A stretch of 10,079 bases of DNA from Streptomyces sp. NRRL WC-3549. GTDB lineage: Bacteria > Actinomycetota > Actinomycetes > Streptomycetales > Streptomycetaceae. Below are positions 5,382 to 10,079 of this stretch, one piece after another. Under the pieces are notes generated by a model that searched no databases, was not told the origin of the DNA, and worked only from the letters and a program-made list of their open reading frames with translations. The position numbers and the translations under genes were made by a program. How positions within the stretch are numbered: the stretch's first letter is position 1; the number at the start of each line of letters is the position of its first letter. Location: assembly GCF_000721935.1 (NCBI RefSeq), contig NZ_KL585421.1:124444-134522 (forward strand), given 5' to 3'.

Positions 5382-6002
5382 TCAGCGACAGCAGTAACAA
5401 GCCATCCGTACAGCCTTGAGCGGGCGTGTGTACCGGAGTTCGGGGATCATGGCGCCGTCGGCCTCGAAGGTCTCCTCCGTGCCGTCCGGCCGGAAGTCGG
5501 CCCGCTCGTAGAAGCGCCGGGCCCGCCTGTTCTCCTTCAGCACCCAGAGCGTCATCCAGGCGAATCCTTGCGTCCGTGCCCGCGCGGTCACCTCGGCCAG
5601 GAGCGCGCGTCCGGTGCCCGTGCCGATGTGGTCGGGGTGCGCGTAGAGCGCGTACAGTTCCGCGCTCTCCGGCCGCGTGCTCCCCTCGCGGCAGGGGCCG
5701 TAGCAGGCCCAGCCGGTCACCGTGGTGTCCGGGGCCTCGGCCACCAGGTTCACCGGGCCGTCCTCCGCCATGAGGTACGCGCGCCGGTGCTCGGCGTCCC
5801 GGGCGGTGTCCATCGCGTCCAGATGCGCCTGCGGGATCATCCCGGCGTACGCGCGCTGCCAGCCGCGCACCCGGATCTCCGCCACGGCGGCGCAGTCGTC
5901 GAGGGTCATGGCGCGTATACGCGTGCCGGGGGCGTACGCGGAGGAGGGGCGTGGGGTCACGCGGGCCATTCTGGCGTACGCCCCCGGCACGGGGCTGAGC
6001 AT
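5382..6002 (-). CDS. GNAT-family N-acetyltransferase
   Basis: From the ATG at 6002-6000 it has 206 residues; an ATG at 5969-5967 would give 195 and sits 10 bases after a GGGGG tract. The GNAT fold covers residues 28-192: TRIRAMTLDDCAAVAEIRVR (beta1-alpha1), LYALYAHPDHIGTGTGRALL (117-134, motif A with the HIGTGTG acetyl-CoA pyrophosphate loop), MTLWVLKENRRARRFYERADF (150-170, motif B with the NxxARxFY signature). It would transfer acetyl from acetyl-CoA to an amine in the cytoplasm; the substrate is not evident. It follows the exported peptidase gene immediately (TGATAAATG junction) and probably shares its transcript. The last residues (KAVRMACYCCR) look unlike the usual end of this family, and the gene lies at the edge of the IS-rich region, so its 3' end may have been altered. 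Confidence 0.85.
   Translation of the reverse strand: MLSPVPGAYARMARVTPRPSSAYAPGTRIRAMTLDDCAAVAEIRVRGWQRAYAGMIPQAHLDAMDTARDAEHRRAYLMAEDGPVNLVAEAPDTTVTGWACYGPCREGSTRPESAELYALYAHPDHIGTGTGRALLAEVTARARTQGFAWMTLWVLKENRRARRFYERADFRPDGTEETFEADGAMIPELRYTRPLKAVRMACYCCR
5923..5990. repeat. 17-bp perfect inverted repeat around the GNAT start region
   Basis: gtgccgggggcgtacgc at 5923-5939 is the exact reverse complement of gcgtacgcccccggcac at 5974-5990, with 34 bases between. The arms lie inside the first 27 codons of the long GNAT form and flank the alternative ATG at 5969-5967, so in mRNA the stem would enclose that start codon. It may be a translational control structure, an operator, or chance in GC-rich coding DNA; 17 exact matches make chance less likely. 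Confidence 0.6.
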
Positions 6003-6005
6003 TTA

Positions 6006-7637
6006 TCAGCCGCGGAAGCCGAGCAGGCTGTGCAGGGCGGTGCCCTTCTGGCCCGTGGCGGCCTTCGCCTGCGCGCCCGCCTGCGCGCCCGCCTGCGCGC
6101 CCGCCTGCGCGCCCGCCCTCGCGGTCGGCGCCGCCTCCGGCTCCGGGAGGGCGTCGCAGACCGCGTCGGCGCCGCTGCCGGAGGAGCGGGGCAGGGTTCC
6201 GTCGGTGAGGTAGGCGATCAGGTGGGCGTCGAGGCAGTCGTTGCCGCTCAGGCTGATGCCGTGGTTGCCGCCGCCCTCCTCGACCACCAGGCGTGAGCCC
6301 TTGAGCTTGCGGTGCACGGCGAGGCCGCCCTCGTACGGGGTCGCCGCGTCGTCGGTGGCCTGGAAGAGCAGGGCCGGCGGGATCTGGTGGTTGGTGACCC
6401 GCACCGGCTCCAGGGGCTTCACCGGCCAGGTGGCGCAGGGCGCGTTGTACCAGGTGTTGTTCCACGACATGAACGGCGCCTTGCGGTGGGTCTGCCAGGT
6501 GTCGTTGCGCCAGGTGGTCCAGGACTTCGGCCAGGCGGCGTCGCGGCACTGGACCGCGGTGTAGACGGAGTAGCCGTTGTCGCCGCTCGCGTCGACCGCC
6601 GCGAAGTCGTCGTACGCCGTGGCCAGCGCGTCCTCGTCCTTGTCGTGGACGTACGCCGCGAACGCCTCGGCCAGTTGCGGCCAGTAGCCGTTGTAGTAGC
6701 CGCCGGGCAGGAAGGTGTCCTCCAGCTCGCTCGCGCCGACCTTGCCCGCGGCGGGGTGCTTCCGCACCGCGTCGCGCATCCGGTACCAGGCGGCTTCGAC
6801 CTTCGCCGGGTCGGTGCCGAGGCGGTAGGTGGCGTCGTTCTTCGCCACCCAGGCGGCGAACGCCTTGTGGCGGGCGTCGAAGGCGTGGTCCTGGCCGAGG
6901 TTGTCCTCGTACCAGACGCCGTCCGGGTCGACGATCGAGTCGAGCACCAGGCGCCGCACGTGCTCCGGGAACAGCTTGGCGTAGACGGCCCCCAGGTAGG
7001 TGCCGTAGGAGTAGCCGAAGTAGTTGATCTGCCGTGCGCCGAGGGCCCGGCGGATCACGTCGAGGTCCTTCGCGGCGCTGACGGTGTCCATGAAGGGGAG
7101 CAGGTCCCCGTACTTCTTCCCGCACGCGGCGGCGAACGACGCGGCCCTGTCCCGGTTGGCCCTCTCGTCGCGGAGGGTGCCGGGCACGGTGTCGGGGCGT
7201 ACCGGGTCGAAGTGCTTCGGTACGCAGTCCAGCGCGGGGCTGCTCCTGCCGACGCCGCGCGGGTCGAACCCGATCACGTCGTACTGGGCGGCGAGCTTCT
7301 CCGGCAGCGAGGACGCCACGAAGCCGGCCATCGAGAGCCCGCTGCCGCCCGGTCCGCCGGGGTTGACCAGCAGCGGACCCTGCGAGGTCTTCACCGTGTG
7401 CGGGATCCGGGTGAGGGCGAGCGTGACCCGGCGGCCTGACGGCCTGTCATGATCCAGCGGAGCGCTGACGGTTGAGCACTGCTGCGTCGGATACGCCTGG
7501 GTCCCGCAGGCCGTCCACTTCAGTGGTGCGGCGGCCGGAGGGGCCCCGGGTGCGGTGGACGCGGCGGACGGTACCGCGGTGACCAGCCCGGCGACCGTGG
7601 CGCCGACTGCGACCAGAATGCCTGCACGTTTCGTCAT
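6006..7637 (-). CDS. Exported tripeptidyl aminopeptidase-like serine peptidase (alpha/beta hydrolase, TAP family)
   Basis: 543 residues from the ATG at 7637-7635, preceded by GGGAGG (7647-7642). Residues 1-28 form a Sec signal peptide: MTKR, a hydrophobic core, then AVPSAAS. The mature part is an S33-type alpha/beta hydrolase: NPGGPGGSG (92-100, oxyanion region), FDPRGVGRS (124-132), the nucleophile elbow GYSYG with Ser210, an insertion and cap to about 400, then the TAP-like C-terminal domain with the likely catalytic Asp430 (ATDDAATP) and His459 (GGGNHG). Cysteines at 44, 54, 138, 172, 364, 401, 468 and 494 fit disulfides of a secreted enzyme. Such Streptomyces enzymes cleave tri- or dipeptides from N-termini of secreted proproteins and peptides. 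Length is normal for the family except for a low-complexity C-terminal tail with GAQA repeats. Its specificity cannot be told from sequence. Confidence 0.9.
   Translation of the reverse strand: MTKRAGILVAVGATVAGLVTAVPSAASTAPGAPPAAAPLKWTACGTQAYPTQQCSTVSAPLDHDRPSGRRVTLALTRIPHTVKTSQGPLLVNPGGPGGSGLSMAGFVASSLPEKLAAQYDVIGFDPRGVGRSSPALDCVPKHFDPVRPDTVPGTLRDERANRDRAASFAAACGKKYGDLLPFMDTVSAAKDLDVIRRALGARQINYFGYSYGTYLGAVYAKLFPEHVRRLVLDSIVDPDGVWYEDNLGQDHAFDARHKAFAAWVAKNDATYRLGTDPAKVEAAWYRMRDAVRKHPAAGKVGASELEDTFLPGGYYNGYWPQLAEAFAAYVHDKDEDALATAYDDFAAVDASGDNGYSVYTAVQCRDAAWPKSWTTWRNDTWQTHRKAPFMSWNNTWYNAPCATWPVKPLEPVRVTNHQIPPALLFQATDDAATPYEGGLAVHRKLKGSRLVVEEGGGNHGISLSGNDCLDAHLIAYLTDGTLPRSSGSGADAVCDALPEPEAAPTARAGAQAGAQAGAQAGAQAKAATGQKGTALHSLLGFRG
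6067..6114 (-). repeat. 12-bp tandem repeat encoding GAQA repeats in the peptidase tail
   Basis: Four perfect copies of gcctgcgcgccc (6067-6078, 6079-6090, 6091-6102, 6103-6114), followed by a degenerate fifth (gccctcgcggtc). Read on the coding strand they give repeated Gly-Ala-Gln-Ala (residues 509-524). Being in frame (multiples of four codons), copy-number change by slippage would alter tail length without breaking the gene. Confidence 0.9.
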
Positions 7638-7641
7638 ACGG

Positions 7642-7681
7642 CCTCCCGTGGTGGGGAATCGCGGCTGTGAGGGGCACAGCC
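7642..7681 (-). promoter_or_regulatory. Leader of the peptidase gene: ribosome-binding site and hairpin
   Basis: GGGAGG (7647-7642) lies four bases before the ATG at 7637 and supports that start. Further upstream a perfect 7-bp stem (ggctgtg 7663-7669, cacagcc 7675-7681) with a 5-base loop lies within the probable 5' leader. It could instead be the terminator of the radical SAM gene upstream, 85 bases beyond its stop. I could not assign a promoter in the 128-base spacer. Confidence 0.4.
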
Positions 7682-7765
7682 ACGGCCGCATGCTCCCCGA
7701 ATCCGGGCGCGGAAGGACAGATTCCGGCAAGAGTTGACCCGATTGGTCAGCGCGCGGTGGCGCGG

Positions 7766-8812
7766 TCAGAGCAGGGTCAGCTGGGTGGGTCCCGGATCGT
7801 CCGGCAGTGGGACCGGCGTCGGAGTGTCCGGCGTGAGGACGCGGCGGGCCTCGCCCCGGCGGGCGGGGCCGATGCCGTACTCGGCCGCCAGCTCGTGCAC
7901 CCGGCGGGTGACGCGCCGCTGGTACCAGGTCGGCGCGTACGCCCCGTCCGCGTACAGCCGTTCGTAACGCCGCACCAGCTGCGGGTGGTGCTCGGCGAGC
8001 CACGCCATGAACCACTCCCGGGCGCCCGGTCGCAGGTGCAGGACGAGCGGGGTCACCGAGTGCGCGCCGGCCTCGGCGACGGCGCGGACCGTGGCGCGCA
8101 GCTGCTCGGGGTGGTCGCCGAGGAAGGGGATGACCGGTGCCATCAGCACCGAGCAGCCGATGCCGTGGGCGGCCAGCGTGCGGACGACGTCGAGGCGCCG
8201 CTCGGGGGAGGGCGTGCCCGGCTCGACCGTGCGCCACAGCTCGCGGTCGGTGAAGCCGACCGAGACGGAGATGCCGACCTCGGTGACCCGTGCCGCCTGC
8301 TTCAGCAGCTCCAGGTCGCGCAGGATCAGTGTGCCCTTGGTCAGGATGGAGAAGGGGTTGGCGTGGTCCCGCAGGGCGGCGATGATCCCGGGCATCAGCC
8401 GGTAGCGGCCCTCCGCCCGCTGGTAGCAGTCGACGTTCGTGCCCATCGCGATGTGCGCGCCGTGCCACTGCGGGGAGGAGAGGTGCCGGGCCAGCAGTTC
8501 GCCCGCGTTGGTCTTGACGACGATCTGCGAGTCGAAGCCGAGGCCCGTGTCCAGGTCCAGATAGCTGTGGGTCTTGCGGGCGAAGCAGTACACGCAGGCG
8601 TGGGTGCAGCCCCGGTAGGGGTTCACGGTCCATTCGAACGGCATCCGGGACGCGCCGGGCACCCGGTTCACGATCGAGCGCGCGCGGATCTCGTGGAAGG
8701 TGATTCCCCGGAACTCGGGCGTGTCGAATGTGCGGGTGGTGACCGCGTTCGCGGCGAACAGGGCACCGCTCTCCGCTTTCGTGGTGTTGTCGGCCAGATT
8801 GTCCCAGCGCAT
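7766..8812 (-). CDS. Rv2578c-type radical SAM protein (spore-photoproduct-lyase-like family)
   Basis: 348 residues from the ATG at 8812-8810, with AGGAGG just upstream. The radical SAM cluster motif CxxxCxxC is CTHACVYC at residues 69-76, inside NPYRGCTHACVYCFARK, which is characteristic of the COG1533 (SplB-like) group to which the mycobacterial Rv2578c family belongs. Further conserved blocks are MGTNVDCYQRAEG, SILTKGTLILRDLELL, VGISVSVGF and VLMAPVIPFLGD. The three Cys bind a [4Fe-4S] cluster that cleaves S-adenosylmethionine to a 5'-deoxyadenosyl radical. The substrate of this branch is not established; relation to spore photoproduct lyase suggests nucleic acid repair or modification. A LexA-box-like palindrome lies 33 bases upstream. 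The C-terminus ends in a Pro/Thr-rich tail. A longer open frame upstream of the ATG is antisense to the SRPBCC gene and not credible. Confidence 0.88.
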   Translation of the reverse strand: MRWDNLADNTTKAESGALFAANAVTTRTFDTPEFRGITFHEIRARSIVNRVPGASRMPFEWTVNPYRGCTHACVYCFARKTHSYLDLDTGLGFDSQIVVKTNAGELLARHLSSPQWHGAHIAMGTNVDCYQRAEGRYRLMPGIIAALRDHANPFSILTKGTLILRDLELLKQAARVTEVGISVSVGFTDRELWRTVEPGTPSPERRLDVVRTLAAHGIGCSVLMAPVIPFLGDHPEQLRATVRAVAEAGAHSVTPLVLHLRPGAREWFMAWLAEHHPQLVRRYERLYADGAYAPTWYQRRVTRRVHELAAEYGIGPARRGEARRVLTPDTPTPVPLPDDPGPTQLTLL

Positions 8813-8839
8813 GGACACCTCCTCGGTGGTACTGGGCAG

Positions 8840-8845
8840 AGAATA
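8840..8845 (-). promoter_or_regulatory. Possible -10 element of the radical SAM gene
   Basis: TATTCT on the minus strand matches TAnnnT and lies 27 bases upstream of the ATG, with AGGAGG (about 8823-8818) between. No clear -35 hexamer is found at 17-18 bases. Weak on its own, but its position right next to the LexA-box-like palindrome makes sense. Confidence 0.3.
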
Positions 8846-8857
8846 GAACACTTGTTC
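8846..8857. promoter_or_regulatory. LexA/SOS-box-like palindrome upstream of the radical SAM gene
   Basis: GAAC-ACTT-GTTC is a perfect GAAC-N4-GTTC palindrome, the core of the Gram-positive and actinobacterial LexA operator (fuller consensus TCGAAC-N4-GTTCGA). Flanking bases are tA and cc, so the outer CG pairs are missing. On the minus strand it sits directly before TATTCT (8845-8840), which fits a TAnnnT -10 element, and about 20 bases before the Shine-Dalgarno. A repressor bound here would cover the promoter. It also lies upstream of the divergent SRPBCC gene. Confidence 0.5.
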
Positions 8858-8959
8858 CCTTGATCGTGCGGCCCGCCCCCGGACGCCCGATTTTGAGGGG
8901 CGCACCGGAGGTGGTTGGCTCAGCACGACCCCGAACAACCGAGTGCTGGAGGAGCAGGC

Positions 8960-9403
8960 ATGGCGCAGGTCGAGGCCACGACGGAGCGGATCATCGCGGC
9001 GGGCCCGGAGGCGGTGTTCGACGCGCTGGCCGACTACGAGGAGGTCCGGGGCAAGATCCTCCCCGGGCAGTACAGCGAGTACGAGGTGCGCGAGGGCGGC
9101 GACGGCGAGGGCACCCTCGTGCACTGGAAGCTCCAGGCCACCAGCAAGCGGGTCCGTGACTGCCTGCTGGAGGTCACCGAGCCCACTGAGGGGCAGCTGG
9201 TCGAGAAGGACCGGAACTCCTCGATGGTCACCACCTGGACCGTCACCCCGGCCGGAGAGGGGAACTCCAAGGCGGCCGTCTCCACCGTCTGGAACGGCGC
9301 GGGCGGCATCGGAGGGTTCTTCGAGAGGACCTTCGCGCCCAAGGGGCTCGCCCGGATCCACGACGAGCTGCTGCAGAACCTCGCCACCGAGGTCGAGAAG
9401 TAA
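8960..9403 (+). CDS. SRPBCC-family (polyketide cyclase/START-like) protein
   Basis: 147 residues from the ATG at 8960, chosen because GGAGG (8948-8952) lies 7 bases before it. The sequence has the helix-grip order of the SRPBCC fold: a first strand (MAQVEATTERIIAAGPEAVF), a helical ADYEEVRGKILPGQYSEYEV, successive beta strands (GTLVHWKLQAT, DCLLEVTEP, SMVTTWTVTPAG, KAAVSTVWNG) and a long C-terminal helix (GLARIHDELLQNLATEVEK). Such proteins bind hydrophobic ligands in a deep cavity, or act as cyclases or lipid carriers. No ligand or catalytic residue can be named. It has no signal peptide. Transcribed divergently from the radical SAM gene across a 147-base spacer containing the LexA-box-like site. 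Confidence 0.85.
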   Translation: MAQVEATTERIIAAGPEAVFDALADYEEVRGKILPGQYSEYEVREGGDGEGTLVHWKLQATSKRVRDCLLEVTEPTEGQLVEKDRNSSMVTTWTVTPAGEGNSKAAVSTVWNGAGGIGGFFERTFAPKGLARIHDELLQNLATEVEK

Positions 9404-9602
9404 GTCGTGTACTGACGCGGGCGGTTCGCGATCGGCCTCACCGGAACGAGTGGTTTTCCGGGGCGGCCGGTTGCGCGCCGTAACACCTCTCACCGGCGCA
9501 TACGCCCTCAACGCGCGCCGCCTGCACGCCCGGTCGCGTTTGCCCCGCCTTGCCGCCTGATGCGAGAAATGGGCGGCGCAGGAGCGACGAGGGGAGCGTC
9601 AG
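9404..9602 (+). other. Intergenic region before the MFS gene
   Basis: About 200 bases with no credible gene. A 6-bp stem (ccggaa 9441-9446, ttccgg 9456-9461, 9-base loop) lies 38 bases after the SRPBCC stop and could be a weak terminator; it has no T-run. The right end carries GGGGAG (9591-9596), the Shine-Dalgarno for the next gene. No promoter hexamers are convincing. Confidence 0.4.
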
Positions 9603-10079
9603 GTGGTGGGTGGGATCACTCTGCTGAAGGACGAGGCGGACGGGCCCGGGGGTGACGGCCCCGGACCGGGCGGCGGGGAAGGTGGCGGGGAAGGCGGCGG
9701 GGCGGAGCCCGGCGGCACGGGCAGCCTGGCGGACGATCTCCTCGGGCGGTCCCCCGACGCATCGGCCGGGCCCGTCGCCGTCCCTCCCGCGCCGCCGTCC
9801 GGAGCCTCGTCCGACGGCCCCGCCGAAGAGATCAGCCCGCGCCGCATCCGCCTCGTCTTCCTCGGGCTGATGCTCACCCTGCTGCTCGCGGCGCTCGACC
9901 AGATGATCGTCGCCACCGCCCTGCCGAAGATCGTCGGTGAGCTGCACGGTCTGGACAAGATGTCCTGGGCGGTCACCGCCTATCTGCTCGCCTCCACCAT
10001 CGGGCTGCCGCTCTACGGCAAGCTCGGCGACCTCTTCGGACGCAAGGGCGTCTTCCAGTTCGCCATCGTCGTCTTCGTC
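9603..10079 (+). CDS. DHA2-type (EmrB/QacA) MFS drug transporter, N-terminal part (runs off the window)
   Basis: Start GTG at 9603, six bases after GGGGAG (9591-9596); the next codon is also GTG and could be used. The first 80 or so residues are a hydrophilic Gly/Pro/Ala-rich extension (runs of GGGEGGG, PPAPPSG, ending in EEISPRRIR). Then transmembrane helix 1, LVFLGLMLTLLLAALDQMIV, continues into ATALPKIVGEL, followed by SWAVTAYLLASTIGLPLYG and the loop GKLGDLFGRKGVF, which is MFS motif A (GxLaDrxGrk). The combination LDQxIVxTALPxIxxEL with WxxtaYLL is typical of 14-helix proton-driven DHA2 exporters of the inner membrane, often used for antibiotics or biocides. The substrate is unknown. Members usually have a short cytoplasmic N-terminus, so the extension is long. 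Confidence 0.88.
   Translation, partial: MVGGITLLKDEADGPGGDGPGPGGGEGGGEGGGAEPGGTGSLADDLLGRSPDASAGPVAVPPAPPSGASSDGPAEEISPRRIRLVFLGLMLTLLLAALDQMIVATALPKIVGELHGLDKMSWAVTAYLLASTIGLPLYGKLGDLFGRKGVFQFAIVVFV

Noticed and set aside
4479..6296. Plus-strand open frame of 605 codons
   Set aside because: It is antisense to the ISAs1 transposase, GNAT and peptidase genes, and its translation has no recognisable domain. Long antisense frames are normal at this GC content.
5299..7125. Long minus-strand open frame (608 codons) across the GNAT and peptidase genes
   Set aside because: It is an Arg/Pro/Gly-rich off-frame shadow of two genes with clear family matches in other frames.
8813..9511. Extension of the radical SAM frame upstream of its ATG, up to 9511
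   Set aside because: The added codons are antisense to the SRPBCC gene. The ATG at 8812 has a strong AGGAGG, and family homology starts there.
1..10079. CRISPR array, tRNA or rRNA gene, attachment site
   Set aside because: No regularly spaced repeats beyond the 12-bp coding repeat at 6067-6114, no cloverleaf-like sequence and no rRNA segments were seen on either strand.

Overview
The window looks like a Streptomyces (or close actinobacterial) chromosome segment. GC is very high, codons in the housekeeping genes end almost always in G or C, GTG starts are common, and the recognisable genes (TAP-family exported peptidase, Rv2578c-type radical SAM protein, SRPBCC protein, DHA2-type MFS exporter) are typical of that genus. 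It splits into an ordinary backbone (about 5382-10079, plus the first 131 bases) and an accessory island (about 177-5380) made of transposase remnants and a pair of paralogous two-gene cassettes.

Island, left part: the 3' end of a probable HEAT-repeat gene (1-131, +) converges on a stub of a UvrD/Rep-type helicase gene (177-446, -) that stops where IS-like sequence begins. Next come a decayed IS5-family transposase (about 532-897, -) with an internal TAG, a strong 15-bp inverted repeat (923-965), and a multiply frameshifted 3' remnant of an ISAs1-family transposase (about 1003-1377, +).

Island, core: 1584-3912 holds two diverged copies of one gene pair in head-to-head inverted order. In each copy a gene A (2105-2587 on -, 2612-3157 on +) overlaps its partner gene B (1584-2108 on -, 3154-3912 on +) by the same four bases, GTGA. 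A carries conserved blocks (FTPRxDIAxxW, HEYxES, GAHxLA) and looks like the detached C-terminal domain of a larger protein. B is a small acidic protein without signal or membrane segments. The best explanation is orphan toxin-domain/immunity cassettes of a polymorphic toxin system, but this is inference. I do not recognise a named family for either protein. The + copy of B has about 77 extra residues at its C-terminus. The A genes lack convincing starts, and the two copies abut with no promoter-sized space between them.

Island, right part: an IS1380-like N-terminal transposase fragment (4102-4213, +) and a second, better preserved but frameshifted ISAs1-family transposase (about 4305-5230, -). 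The two ISAs1 remnants lie in opposite orientation with their 3' ends facing the cassettes, so they bracket them.

Backbone: on the minus strand, a radical SAM gene (7766-8812) with a LexA-box-like palindrome upstream precedes an exported serine peptidase gene (6006-7637). That gene is followed, through TGATAAATG, by a GNAT acetyltransferase gene (5382-6002) whose 3' end lies at the island edge. On the plus strand are an SRPBCC gene (8960-9403), divergent from the radical SAM gene, and the start of an MFS exporter gene (9603-end).
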